From Collinsella aerofaciens (GTDB lineage Bacteria > Actinomycetota > Coriobacteriia > Coriobacteriales > Coriobacteriaceae), in NCBI RefSeq assembly GCF_015670795.1, contig NZ_JADPCJ010000003.1, positions 46,243 to 110,242 of the forward strand: DNA of 64,000 nucleotides. The letters are read 5' to 3'. The stretch's first letter is position 1; each line of letters opens with the position of its first letter. The notes below the pieces were generated by a model. That model was given only the letters and a program-made list of their open reading frames with translations. It ran no database searches and had not been told where the DNA came from. Both the position numbers and the translations under genes were made by a program. Shown in pieces: positions 29,039 through 36,600 of the stretch.

Positions 29039-30061
29039 CTAGCGCGAGGTCGAGGCACGGTGTTCGATGTGGCCGGGGACCTCGATGCGCTTGGGGGCGA
29101 GCTTTGCGGCCTCGCCCACCGTAGTGGTAACGATGTCGATGCGCTCGAACAGGCGCTCGACCACGCGCTCGGCAATGGTGAGGGTGTCCTGCGCGGCCGT
29201 GGTCACGCCGCCAAAGAGCACATGGTTCCAGGGGTAGTCGTCAAACGTCGCGATCTTGAGCCCCGCCGGCAGCGAGGGCCCCAGCTGTGCTAGCGCCTCG
29301 GTCAAACGCAGGAAGACCAGACCGTTGACGGCAATGAGGCCGAGCTTTTTGCCTGCATAGCCGCGGATAGTCTCGTCCAAGCGACCGACGCCCGTGGCGC
29401 CACCGTCGGCCAGGGTGACGACCTCGCCCGCAAGGCCGCGTCGCGAAAGCTCGTCGGCAAAGGCCTCGGCGCGCTCGCGACGGACGGGGCTGTCGTCGCT
29501 CGCCTCGGTGAGCAGGCACAGGCGCTCACTGCCAGCGGCGGCCAAGGCGTCTACCAAGCCGGCGACCAGCTCACGGTTGTTAGATGTCACCAGATCGACA
29601 CCGCCGGCGGCAACATCGCGGTCGAGCAGCACAACGGGTAAACGTCCCGCGGCAGCGGCGATTGCCTCGTCGTTACCGCCGCAGGTATTGACGACCAGGC
29701 CGTCCACGCCGGCGTCGATAAGCCTGGTGAGCGATTCGGCCTCTTTAGCGGGATCGTTGCCGCTAATGGCCGTCATAAGCGAGCAGCCGCGCGCGGCGGC
29801 ACTGGCGGAAAGCCCTTCGAGCATGGCGCTCGAGTACGGGTTGGCGATGTCGGCCAGGATCACGCCGATGAGGTTGGTGCGCGAGCTGCGCAGATTGCGT
29901 GCGGCGGCACGTGGGCGATAGCCGGTGCGCTCGATAACCGCCGCGATGCGAGCACGGGTTTCCTCGGTCATCTGCCCGGGGCGGTTGTTGAGATAGCGCG
30001 AGACCGTGGCCGGACTCACGCCCGCCTCGGCGGCAATGTCCTTGATTCTCATCTGCGCCAT
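29039..30061 (-). CDS. LacI-family repressor, probable regulator of KDG metabolism
   Basis: A 340-residue repressor. The N-terminal helix-turn-helix (MRIKDIAAEAGVSPATVSRY) and hinge helix (RAAARNLRS) are canonical, followed by a periplasmic-binding-protein-like sensor domain (from LIGVILADIANPYSS). I chose the ATG at 30061, which places the helix-turn-helix at the usual position; the ribosome binding site (GGGG) is modest. It is divergent from kdgK. Two overlapping ACGAAACCGATTTCGT-type operators lie downstream of the kdgK promoter, with matching sites at 35505 and 35630, so it likely controls these loci in response to a KDG-pathway sugar acid. The effector is inferred. Confidence 0.87.
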   Translation of the reverse strand: MAQMRIKDIAAEAGVSPATVSRYLNNRPGQMTEETRARIAAVIERTGYRPRAAARNLRSSRTNLIGVILADIANPYSSAMLEGLSASAAARGCSLMTAISGNDPAKEAESLTRLIDAGVDGLVVNTCGGNDEAIAAAAGRLPVVLLDRDVAAGGVDLVTSNNRELVAGLVDALAAAGSERLCLLTEASDDSPVRRERAEAFADELSRRGLAGEVVTLADGGATGVGRLDETIRGYAGKKLGLIAVNGLVFLRLTEALAQLGPSLPAGLKIATFDDYPWNHVLFGGVTTAAQDTLTIAERVVERLFERIDIVTTTVGEAAKLAPKRIEVPGHIEHRASTSR

Positions 30062-30125
30062 GGCGCACCCCGTTTCCCAATTGTCAGCAGTCTGAGCCAT
30101 TTTAGGCATTTTTTTAAAAATCTCG

Positions 30126-30153
30126 CTTGCAAAACGCTGTAGGTGAGTATACT
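30126..30153 (+). promoter_or_regulatory. Promoter of kdgK
   Basis: CTTGCA at 30126-30131 and TATACT at 30148-30153 are 16 bases apart. The promoter at 35593-35620 has the same boxes and spacing, and both are followed by the same operator. Confidence 0.65.
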
Positions 30154-30163
30154 ACAACTCGAA

Positions 30164-30192
30164 ACGAAACCGATTTCGTAAACCGATTTCGG
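30164..30192. promoter_or_regulatory. Double LacI-type operator before kdgK
   Basis: ACGAAACCGATTTCGT (30164-30179) is a near-perfect palindrome with a central CG, and a second copy, CGTAAACCGATTTCGG (30177-30192), follows almost without gap. The position just after the -10 box suits a repressor. The divergent LacI gene is the natural candidate. Confidence 0.75.
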
Positions 30193-30195
30193 CAA

Positions 30196-30253
30196 GCGTT
30201 GGCGCGGAGGTGCAAAGATGTACCCTACCGTCTTGGCACCTCCGCGCCAACGC
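30196..30253 (+). ncRNA. Leader hairpin with conserved CCCTACC loop, before kdgK (copy K)
   Basis: A perfect 18-bp stem (GCGTTGGCGCGGAGGTGC with its complement at 30236) encloses a 22-base loop that includes AAGAT...ACCCTACCGTCTT. The element at 35649 has the same 18-22-18 geometry, 18 of 22 loop bases identical, and a stem of different sequence that still pairs. Each begins three bases after a LacI operator. Probably a cis-acting RNA structure; no match to a named class that I know. Confidence 0.6.
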
Positions 30254-30296
30254 CATATCAAAGGTGTACGCACGAGCAAGAAGGAGCTGCGCGACC

Positions 30297-31331
30297 ATGG
30301 GTAAAACGGTTCTTACCTTCGGCGAAATCATGATGAGGCTCTCGCCCAAAGATCATCTGCGCATTGAGCAGGCAACCGAGTTTGACGTCCGCTACGGTGG
30401 CGCCGAGGCCAACACCGCTCTTTCCCTGGCCTACCAAGGCGACAAGGCCGCTTACGTATCCGTTGTCCCGACCAACCGCCTAGGCGAGTGCGCGCTGCGC
30501 TCGCTGAAGGCCTACGGCGTCGACACAACGCGCGTCGTGCGTCAGGGCGACCGTCTTGGCTCCTATGTGTTTGAGGTCGGCGCCTCGCAGCGCGGCAACG
30601 GCTGCGTCTACGACCGCAAGTTCTCTGCCATCAACATGGCCAAACGCGACGTCTTTGACTGGGACGAGATCCTCAAGGGCATCGATGTCTTCTATTTCTC
30701 CGGCGTGACCCCCGCCGTCTCCGATGAGATGGCCGCCGCCTGCAAGGAGGCACTCGCCGCCTGCCGCGCCAAGGGCATCACCACCGTGTGCGACGTGAAC
30801 TATCGCGGCAAGATGTGGTCGCCCGAGAAGTCGCAGGCCACCATGAAGGAACTCCTGCCGCTCGTCGACATCTGCATCGCCAACGACGAGGATGCGCCCG
30901 CCGGCCTCGGCATGACCTGCGTCTCCGGTTCCCTTGCCCATGGCATCGAGGAGCGCGACACCTACGTCGAGATGGCCCGTCAGATCTGCGCCGAGTACGG
31001 CTGCAAAAAGGTCGCCTCGGTCGTCCGCAACATCTCCTGCGTCGAGCGCTCCATCTGGATGGGCATGCTCTTTGACGCCGAGAGCGGCGAGCACTGGTTC
31101 TCCCCTGCTCACGACGTGCACGTGCTCGAAGGCGTTGCCGCCGGCGACGCTTTCAACGCCGGCCTCGTCCATGCCCTCACCAACGACTTTGACCCGCAGG
31201 ACGCCGTCAACTACGCGATTGCAGCCTCGATCCTCAAGCTCACCATCAAGGGCGATTCCAACTTGGTGACCGCAGACGAGATCGCAGCCGTGGCATCCGC
31301 CGCCGACGGTGGCACCCGCGTCGCCCGTTAA
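30297..31331 (+). CDS. kdgK: 2-dehydro-3-deoxygluconokinase
   Basis: A 344-residue PfkB-family sugar kinase that phosphorylates KDG to KDPG. The N-terminus (TVLTFGEIMMRLSPKD...RYGGAEANTALSLA) is typical of KdgK, and the C-terminal GVAAGDAFNAG is the PfkB catalytic signature with the base Asp. AAGGAG precedes the ATG at 30297; an open frame from 30210 runs through the leader hairpin and is not the start. It is followed at 254 bases by the aldolase, with a structured intergenic region between. It closes the upper uronate pathway encoded at 47-64 kb. Confidence 0.93.
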   Translation: MGKTVLTFGEIMMRLSPKDHLRIEQATEFDVRYGGAEANTALSLAYQGDKAAYVSVVPTNRLGECALRSLKAYGVDTTRVVRQGDRLGSYVFEVGASQRGNGCVYDRKFSAINMAKRDVFDWDEILKGIDVFYFSGVTPAVSDEMAAACKEALAACRAKGITTVCDVNYRGKMWSPEKSQATMKELLPLVDICIANDEDAPAGLGMTCVSGSLAHGIEERDTYVEMARQICAEYGCKKVASVVRNISCVERSIWMGMLFDAESGEHWFSPAHDVHVLEGVAAGDAFNAGLVHALTNDFDPQDAVNYAIAASILKLTIKGDSNLVTADEIAAVASAADGGTRVAR

Positions 31332-31346
31332 TTCGTTCCCCATTCC

Positions 31347-31386
31347 GCGGGCCGCAGCTTTCCAATCCCATACCCCTGCGGCCCGC
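31347..31386 (+). ncRNA. GC hairpin in the kdgK-kdgA intergenic region
   Basis: GCGGGCCGCAG (31347-31357) pairs with CTGCGGCCCGC (31376-31386). The loop contains AATCCCATACC, similar to the TCCCATTCC in the next hairpin. It may stabilise or end the kdgK message. Confidence 0.5.
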
Positions 31387-31405
31387 TCCCCGATTCTTCC
31401 GGTCG

Positions 31406-31535
31406 GGCAAAACCACCAGTCCCATTCCGGTTTTGCCTGGCATTCCCTACATGACTGGTCGAGCAGCCGGTTTTGGAATTGCTTGAACCCCAAGCAGTGC
31501 CTCCGATAACCAATCCAAAATCGGCTCCTGACCAG
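31406..31535 (+). ncRNA. Candidate cis-regulatory RNA before KDPG aldolase (copy A)
   Basis: Hairpin P1 (GGCAAAACC 31406-31414 with GGTTTTGCC 31429-31437) has the loop ACCAGTCCCATTCC. The loop bases ACCAG can pair with CTGGT at 31455-31459. The same CTGGTC can instead pair with GACCAG at 31530-31535, closing a long stem (GCCGGTTTTGG 31466 with CCAAAATCGGC 31515) that contains a small GCTTG/CAAGC hairpin and the strip AGTGCCTCCGATAACC. A second copy at 35728-35858 keeps both loop motifs and the alternative pairings with different stem sequences, and there the long stem ends in T6. It looks like an attenuator or riboswitch. Confidence 0.6.
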
Positions 31536-31585
31536 CATATTTGGCAATCACGCGCCCATGCGCGCCATACATCGAAAGGAACATC

Positions 31586-32227
31586 ATGTTCGATCAGTTC
31601 TACACCACGCTTGAGTCCCTGGGCATCGTGCCGGTCGTCGTGCTCGACAAGGTCGAGGACGCCGCTCCGCTCGCCCACGCCCTTATGGCAGCTGGCATGA
31701 AGTCCGCCGAGGTCACCTTCCGCACCGCCTGCGCCGCCGAGTGCATCGCCGCTATGGCCGAGGCCGAGCCCGAGATGTGCGTTGGTGCCGGCACCGTCCT
31801 GACCGTCGAGCAGGTTGAGCAGGCCCGCGCAGCCGGTGCCAAGTTCATCGTCTCCCCGGGTTACAACGAGGACGTTGTGAAGCACTGCATCGACATCGAC
31901 CTGCCTGTCCTTCCCGGCACCGTAACCCCCTCCGAGGTCACCGCAGCCGAGAACCTGGGCCTCAAGGTCACCAAGTTCTTCCCCGCGTCCCAGTATGGCG
32001 GCCTGAACACCATCAAGGCCCTCGCCGCTCCGTTTGTCGGTCACCGCTTTATGCCCACCGGCGGCGTGAGCACCGCCAACGTCGAGGAGTACCTGAGCTC
32101 CTCCGCCATCATCGCCTGCGGTGGCACCTGGATGGTCAAGCCGGCCCTGTTTGCCGACGGCGACTTCTCCAAGGTCGAGCAGATTGCCCGCGAGGCCATG
32201 GACGTCGTCAAGAAGGTCCGCGGCTAG
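31586..32227 (+). CDS. eda: KDPG aldolase (2-dehydro-3-deoxy-phosphogluconate aldolase)
   Basis: A 213-residue class I aldolase that cuts KDPG to pyruvate and glyceraldehyde 3-phosphate. The Schiff-base lysine is K130 in VTKFFPAS, and the SAEVTFRT (E42) and VGAGTVLT blocks and the GGVS phosphate loop are all present. Length is normal for the family. AAAGGAAC precedes the ATG at 31586. Followed by a strong terminator. Selectivity for KDPG over KDPGal cannot be decided from sequence alone. Confidence 0.93.
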   Translation: MFDQFYTTLESLGIVPVVVLDKVEDAAPLAHALMAAGMKSAEVTFRTACAAECIAAMAEAEPEMCVGAGTVLTVEQVEQARAAGAKFIVSPGYNEDVVKHCIDIDLPVLPGTVTPSEVTAAENLGLKVTKFFPASQYGGLNTIKALAAPFVGHRFMPTGGVSTANVEEYLSSSAIIACGGTWMVKPALFADGDFSKVEQIAREAMDVVKKVRG

Positions 32228-32245
32228 GTTTAGCTCTCTATCGTG

Positions 32246-32277
32246 AAAGGGGGCGTGCCCTAGACCTCGCCCCCTTT
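32246..32277 (+). terminator. Terminator of kdgK-eda
   Basis: AAAGGGGGCG pairs with CGCCCCCTTT and is followed by CTTTT, 19 bases after the aldolase stop. Confidence 0.85.
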
Positions 32278-32282
32278 CTTTT

Positions 32283-32604
32283 AAAGCGGCTCGGAAGCGC
32301 GCCGTTTCCGTCACGAACAAGAACCAAAACCGTCTTGTATGCTGATAGAACGTGACGGAAGCGACACGCCCCCGAGCCGCTTTGCCTACTCGGCTGGCAA
32401 CCGCGCCCAGTTGAGCCACATCGACAAAAACCGAGCCATCAAAACAGCTGCGGCGCCGTCTGGAGGAATGGACCCTTGCTTCCGGTCTTTTCCTCCAAGC
32501 GGCGCCGCAGCTTTGTGCCCCGGTTACGCCCCAACGCAGTTGCGGTGAAATAGGGACTGTTTGCGCCACCTAGGCCGCAAAACAGTCCCTATTTCACCGC
32601 AACT
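32283..32604. repeat. Three consecutive long palindromes between eda and a GntR gene
   Basis: This gene-free stretch is filled by three large inverted repeats. The first (32283-32383) pairs AAAGCGGCTCGG with CCGAGCCGCTTT and internally TTTCCGTCACG with CGTGACGGAA. The second (32446-32512) pairs AGCTGCGGCGCCG with CGGCGCCGCAGCT and GGAGGAA with TTCCTCC. The third (32538-32604) is family B copy 1, AGTTGCGGTGAAATAGGGAC with its complement. I see no coding sequence. Confidence 0.75.
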
Positions 32605-32618
32605 TATATGGGGATTGA

Positions 32619-33308
32619 TTAGATGAACGAGTCTTTGGACAGCTCAAAATAGTCGGGATGCAAGGCGATAACCGGGCCCTGCTCCTCGGGCATCAGGTGC
32701 AAGTGCGTCTCCGCCAGATAACTCGCCGCATCGGTATCGCCCCTCTTAATGGCCTCGAGAATCCGGCGATGCTGCCGACGAATCGGTTCCCAATCCAGAT
32801 CCTGCGACACCATACGCAACCAGTTGTATCGCTCAAAATGCGTGTTGACGCTCTTCATCCAATCCCACAACATGTGACGACCGGCAATCTCAAAACATGT
32901 CTCATGGAACAGGTTATCCAGGTCAAAGAAACGGCGCGTTTCGCCATGGTCGAGCGACTCGGACTCGGCAAGGATCTGCTCAATCCGCTGCTTTTGCTCG
33001 GGCGAGGCGGCCGAACAGCATTTAATGAGCACGCTTCTCTCGAGTTTCTCACGCAAGAAACAGGCGTTCTCGGCGCGCTCCATGCTGATTTTTGAGACAT
33101 AGGTGCCGCTTTTGGGACGCGTTTCCACCAGCTCCTGCTCACGCAGGCGCACAAAGGACTCGCGAATGGGCGTGCGTCCGATTCCCGTCTCCTTTTCCAG
33201 ACCAATCGCCGAAAGGCGCGTGCCGGGCTTGAGCTCGGCATAGATGATCTTGGACCGCAATGCGTTGTACGCCTGGTCTTGCAGGCTCTGATAATGCTGC
33301 TGTTCCAT
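32619..33308 (-). CDS. GntR-family transcriptional regulator (FadR/FCD type)
   Basis: A 229-residue regulator. Winged helix at residues 8-75 (SLQDQAYNALRSKIIYAELK, LSAIGLEKETGIGRTPIRE and the GTYVSKI wing), then an all-helical FCD ligand domain with the DxxFHETCFEIAG metal/ligand pattern and a C-terminal H-x3-H segment (AETHLHLM). GAGGG precedes the ATG at 33308. It lies between a uronate catabolic unit and a GntP permease and probably senses a sugar acid. A 33-bp perfect palindrome sits just upstream. Confidence 0.88.
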   Translation of the reverse strand: MEQQHYQSLQDQAYNALRSKIIYAELKPGTRLSAIGLEKETGIGRTPIRESFVRLREQELVETRPKSGTYVSKISMERAENACFLREKLERSVLIKCCSAASPEQKQRIEQILAESESLDHGETRRFFDLDNLFHETCFEIAGRHMLWDWMKSVNTHFERYNWLRMVSQDLDWEPIRRQHRRILEAIKRGDTDAASYLAETHLHLMPEEQGPVIALHPDYFELSKDSFI

Positions 33309-33369
33309 AAAGCCCTCGGATGAAGCCTCGGTTAATCGAATACCACCATGCAATACTATCGCATCCCCC

Positions 33370-33458
33370 GTCCCCCCATAAGTTGCGGTGGAATAGTTCC
33401 TGCTCAAAGCCTTCAGCAGCAAAAACAGGAACTATTCCACCGCAACTTATGGGGGGAC
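33370..33458. repeat. Dispersed palindrome family B, copy 2, with 33-bp perfect stem
   Basis: The left arm starts GTCCCCCCATAAGTTGCGGT (33370) and its exact 33-base complement ends at 33458, leaving a 23-base loop. The core AGTTGCGGTG is shared with copies at 32538, 48453 and 51369. Confidence 0.9.
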
Positions 33459-33493
33459 GGGTGCGACATGCCGTTGGTATAAAAAGCAAAGGC

Positions 33494-33525
33494 CCGCGGA
33501 CAGTTTGATAGGCAACTGTCCGCGG
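33494..33525 (-). terminator. Terminator of the first gntP gene
   Basis: CCGCGGACAGTT pairs with AACTGTCCGCGG; on the minus strand GCCTTTGCTTTTT follows. Confidence 0.8.
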
Positions 33526-33562
33526 CTTGCGGTGAGACACGCTTGTCTTATGCGTTTCTCGC

Positions 33563-34897
33563 CTAGATAAACAGGCTCAGGATTAGAACCATGATGAGGC
33601 CGACAACGGAGTTGACGAGCTCCAACAGGCCCCATGTCTTATAGGTATCCTTCATCGACAGGCCAAACGACTGCTGGAACAGCAGGTAGCCGCCGTCATA
33701 CATAGGCGTGATGGTATTGGATGCGCAGGCGCAGACCAGTACTGCAAGCACCGGGTTGATGCCAAACTGCGTAACCATAGGTGCCACGACGCCGGCGGCG
33801 GTGATGGCCGAGACGGTACCCTGGCCGGTGAGCAGGCGCAGGACCACCGTGATCACCCAAGCCAAAATCAGCGGCGACACCGGCATGAGGCTCACCATGT
33901 CGGCAAGCGTCGCGCCAACGCCAGAAGTAATGATGACCTGCTTCATGATGCCGCCGGCACCGATAACGAGCAGCACGTTCGCGACGCCCTTGATAGCATC
34001 GGACATAGAGCTAGAGATCTCTCCGCCATCCATGCCGCGCGTATAACCATACGCAACCATGGCAAGAATCATCGTGATGAGCATAGTGATATCTGCGCTA
34101 CCGATGCAGCTGGCAAGATCGTATGCAAAGCAACCCTCACCCACCGTGTTCTTGATAATCGAAGCCCCAATCATGATGATTGCCGGGAACAGCGGCACCA
34201 GAATGGAAAGCCAGAACGGCGGAAGCTCGTCCGCGGGCCTGCGCTCCGCCGGCTTCATAACATTGCCAAGCGGCATGTCATCGAGACCGGGGATGAAATG
34301 GCACAGCAAAAGACCAGAGCAGATAAGTGTCGGAATCGTAACGATCAGACCAAAGATGTAGACCGGCGGAACCTCGGCACCAAAGGCACTCACCAGCGCC
34401 ATAGGACCAGGCTGCGGCTGAAAAAGAGAATGGCCCATCGTGGTACCAGAAACAGCCGGGATAATCAGGCGCATATAGGGGATGTCGGCCTCTTTGGCGA
34501 TGCTGATAACGAGCGGCGTAACGATAAGGAACGCCACCTCGTAGAACATGCTCATACCAAAGATAACGCCGATGATCAGAAGCGCAACAGGCAGCAGCTT
34601 AATACCGAGCTTGTCAACGATAGTGTCGGCAATCTGCTGCGAGGCACCCGAATCGGTCATCAGTTTTCCGATGGCTGCGCCAAAGATAATGATCAGCGCA
34701 AGCGACTTAAGCGTTCCGCCCAGTCCATCTTCCATGGTGGTGACAAGGTCGCCCACAGAGATGCCGTCGGCAAGGGCGATAAAAATGGCGGAAAGAATAA
34801 GCGCAATGATGCTGTTGATTTTAAACTTAACGATCATGGCGACCAGCAGGACTACGCCCACCAGCACCCAAAGGAGTGAAACAACTCCTGCATTCAT
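33563..34897 (-). CDS. GntP-family sugar-acid permease (first copy)
   Basis: A 444-residue membrane protein with 12-14 hydrophobic segments, a proton symporter for gluconate or related sugar acids. The GntP-type pattern is clear: NAGVVSLLWVLVGVVLL start, FGMSMFYEVAFLIVTPLV, SGTTMGHSLFQPQPGPM and the C-terminal SNTITPMYDGGYLLFQ. AAGGAG precedes the ATG at 34897. It is monocistronic. A second GntP protein (45144-46505) is only distantly similar, so substrates may differ. Confidence 0.9.
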   Translation of the reverse strand: MNAGVVSLLWVLVGVVLLVAMIVKFKINSIIALILSAIFIALADGISVGDLVTTMEDGLGGTLKSLALIIIFGAAIGKLMTDSGASQQIADTIVDKLGIKLLPVALLIIGVIFGMSMFYEVAFLIVTPLVISIAKEADIPYMRLIIPAVSGTTMGHSLFQPQPGPMALVSAFGAEVPPVYIFGLIVTIPTLICSGLLLCHFIPGLDDMPLGNVMKPAERRPADELPPFWLSILVPLFPAIIMIGASIIKNTVGEGCFAYDLASCIGSADITMLITMILAMVAYGYTRGMDGGEISSSMSDAIKGVANVLLVIGAGGIMKQVIITSGVGATLADMVSLMPVSPLILAWVITVVLRLLTGQGTVSAITAAGVVAPMVTQFGINPVLAVLVCACASNTITPMYDGGYLLFQQSFGLSMKDTYKTWGLLELVNSVVGLIMVLILSLFI

Positions 34898-34963
34898 AGA
34901 TAAGCTCCTTTTAACTGGCAATGAAGCCAAGTGCTTCTATTCGAAATAGCAGCTTTTACTCGC

Positions 34964-35398
34964 TTACAGGTTGGCGACAATTGCCTGGGCGATCTCGTCG
35001 TACTGAGCCGACTCGAGCGTGACGCGACCGGGGTTCATGGCAAACACGTCGCCAAACTCAAACGGGTCGTCCTTGTACTTGGGGACGATATGCACGTGCA
35101 GGTGATGCATGGTGTCGCCGTAGGCACCAAAGTTAATCTTGTCGGGATTGAACGCCTTGTGCAGTGCCGCCGCGACGTGGCGGACATCGGCCATAAAGGC
35201 GGCGGCGTCTTCCTCGGACATGCAGGAGATGTCATCGACGTGCTGCTTGGAGGCCACGATTACGCGGCCCTTATGACTCTGCTCCTTAAACAAGATGAGC
35301 TTGCTGGCAGGCAGGTCAAGCATGGGGATGCCAAAGGCATCGACGAGCGTGTTGTCGGTCCCGCACATGCAGTACGAGCAATCGGTATGCTGTTCCAT
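34964..35398 (-). CDS. HIT-family protein
   Basis: A 144-residue histidine-triad protein, a nucleotide hydrolase or transferase. The catalytic triad motif is HLHVHIVPK (H-x-H-x-H), and an N-terminal CSYCMCG pair of cysteines plus a His suggests the zinc-binding HIT subtype. GAAAGG precedes the ATG at 35398; the frame further upstream runs through control sites and is not coding. A 34-bp palindromic LacI operator lies about 100 bases upstream, linking it to KDG control. The physiological substrate is unknown. Confidence 0.88.
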   Translation of the reverse strand: MEQHTDCSYCMCGTDNTLVDAFGIPMLDLPASKLILFKEQSHKGRVIVASKQHVDDISCMSEEDAAAFMADVRHVAAALHKAFNPDKINFGAYGDTMHHLHVHIVPKYKDDPFEFGDVFAMNPGRVTLESAQYDEIAQAIVANL

Positions 35399-35495
35399 GG
35401 TGATCCTTTCAATCTGGACAATGATGAATGCCGCTTTTGCGGCAGGTGTAACCCCTCGTTTACACCACCAGATAATGGACAGATACAACGCATGC

Positions 35496-35529
35496 GTAGT
35501 CGATACGAAATCGGTTTCGTATCGACTAC
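35496..35529. promoter_or_regulatory. Perfect 34-bp LacI-type operator before the HIT gene
   Basis: The core ACGAAATCGGTTTCGT (35505-35520) is extended on both sides by GTAGTCGAT/ATCGACTAC to a 34-base perfect palindrome. The core matches the kdgK operators. Confidence 0.75.
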
Positions 35530-35563
35530 CGCCATGATACAGCCAACGAGTTGTTACGATTAG

Positions 35564-35575
35564 GTGAACGTTCAC
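35564..35575. promoter_or_regulatory. GTGAACGTTCAC operator, divergent HIT/YczE region
   Basis: A perfect 12-bp palindrome with central CG, typical of LacI-family operators. The same word or close variants recur at 47476, 54946, 54986, 62190, 62230 and 62351. Confidence 0.65.
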
Positions 35576-35592
35576 TTTTTATTGTTTTTCTC

Positions 35593-35645
35593 TTTGCAAA
35601 TAGAATCCCGTGCGTATACTAAGGCTCAAACGAAACCGATTTCGT
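35593..35645 (+). promoter_or_regulatory. Promoter and LacI operator of the YczE-like gene
   Basis: TTTGCA (35593-35598) and TATACT (35615-35620) are 16 bases apart; ACGAAACCGATTTCGT (35630-35645) follows. Layout and sequence copy those of the kdgK promoter. Confidence 0.7.
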
Positions 35646-35648
35646 CAA

Positions 35649-35706
35649 GCGTGAGCAATAGGATGCTAAGACGCACCCTACCATCTTGGCATCCTATTGC
35701 CCACGC
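35649..35706 (+). ncRNA. Leader hairpin with conserved CCCTACC loop (copy Y)
   Basis: GCGTGAGCAATAGGATGC pairs with the segment 35689-35706 over 18 positions with one mismatch around a 22-base loop containing AAGAC...ACCCTACCATCTT. Compare copy K at 30196: same size, same loop, different but still complementary stem, same 3-base distance to the operator. Confidence 0.6.
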
Positions 35707-35727
35707 AATGTCATTTGCTTTCCTCCC

Positions 35728-35858
35728 GTCTCGCTGGCCCTTCAGTCCCATTCCGGCACAGCGAGACACTTCCTAGACAACTGACCGTGGGGCCGGCTTT
35801 TCTGCTTTAACAGCAGTGCCTCCGATAACCCTCTTTTGCCGGTCCGGGTCAGTTTTTT
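35728..35858 (+). ncRNA. Candidate cis-regulatory RNA before the YczE-like gene (copy B)
   Basis: P1 (GTCTCGCTG 35728-35736 with CAGCGAGAC 35759-35767) carries CAGTCCCATTCCGG in its loop. Loop bases TCAGT (35742-35746) can pair with ACTGA (35780-35784). The same strand, ACTGACC, can instead pair with GGTCAGT at 35847-35853, closing a stem (GGGCCGGC 35790 with GCCGGTCC 35838) that is followed by TTTTTT, an intrinsic terminator. Inside are a CTGCT/AGCAG hairpin and the strip AGTGCCTCCGATAACC (35815-35830). Homologous to copy A at 31406. Confidence 0.65.
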
Positions 35859-35885
35859 CACACAACCGAAAGGACGGGTAGCAAC

Positions 35886-36566
35886 ATGCGACCGCTCATC
35901 ATCATGAATGGCGAGAAGATCGATTGGTTCCATACCGTCATCAGGATGCTGATGTATCTGGTGGGCGTTGCAGTACTGGCACTCGGTATGAGTCTCCAGA
36001 CGGCATCCGGTCTGGGCGTCGTCGCGCTCACGTGCTTTGCCACGACCCTATCCATGCTCACGGGCAAGACGCTCGGCTTTTGGATCACCGCGGCCTACGT
36101 CGCCTACATCGTGGCGCAATTAGCCATCTTGCGAAGCGAGTTCCAGCCGCGCATCCTGCTCGAGCTGTGCTTCTCAACGCTCATCGGCGGCTTCACCGAC
36201 TTCTTCATGGCGGTCAACCCGCTGCATCCCGCAGTACTCCCCATACAGGTTGAGACCATGCTGCTCTCCCTCGCTGTCACTGCATTTGGCGTAAGTCTCG
36301 TCGTCAACATGGGTGTTGTCCCCAACGCGCCCGACGGCCTGGTGCAGGTCATTGCCGAAAAGATTAAACGCCGCTTTGGCGACGTAAAAGTCGTGTTCGA
36401 CTGCTCGCATGTCGCCGTGTCTCTCGTTCTGTCGCTCGCGCTCATGCACAACCTGGGCGGCTTTGGCGTGACCACCGCCATCTCGGCGCTGTTCTTGGGC
36501 CATGTCATCAACATCGCTAATAAGCTGTTCGCCCAGCGCTTTGTGCGCGCGGCATTCGGGAAATAG
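35886..36566 (+). CDS. YczE/YitT-like integral membrane protein
   Basis: A 226-residue protein with five to six hydrophobic segments and short loops, resembling the YczE/DUF6198 family: LMYLVGVAVLALGMSLQTAS at the start, a conserved NAPDGLVQVIAEK segment in the middle, and GHVINIANKLF at the end. The family has no settled biochemical role; transport or membrane regulation is possible. AAGGACGGG precedes the ATG. It carries the longest and most structured leader of the window (promoter, LacI operator, two RNA elements), so it is probably tuned together with KDG genes and may move a pathway compound. Confidence 0.78.
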   Translation: MRPLIIMNGEKIDWFHTVIRMLMYLVGVAVLALGMSLQTASGLGVVALTCFATTLSMLTGKTLGFWITAAYVAYIVAQLAILRSEFQPRILLELCFSTLIGGFTDFFMAVNPLHPAVLPIQVETMLLSLAVTAFGVSLVVNMGVVPNAPDGLVQVIAEKIKRRFGDVKVVFDCSHVAVSLVLSLALMHNLGGFGVTTAISALFLGHVINIANKLFAQRFVRAAFGK

Positions 36567-36600
36567 CACCACCGTAAGAACCCGCAAACAGCGCTATACG

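Noticed and set aside
31406-31535. T-box riboswitch before eda
   Set aside because: The T-box GGGTGGTACCGCG core and a specifier stem are absent, and the gene is not amino-acid related.
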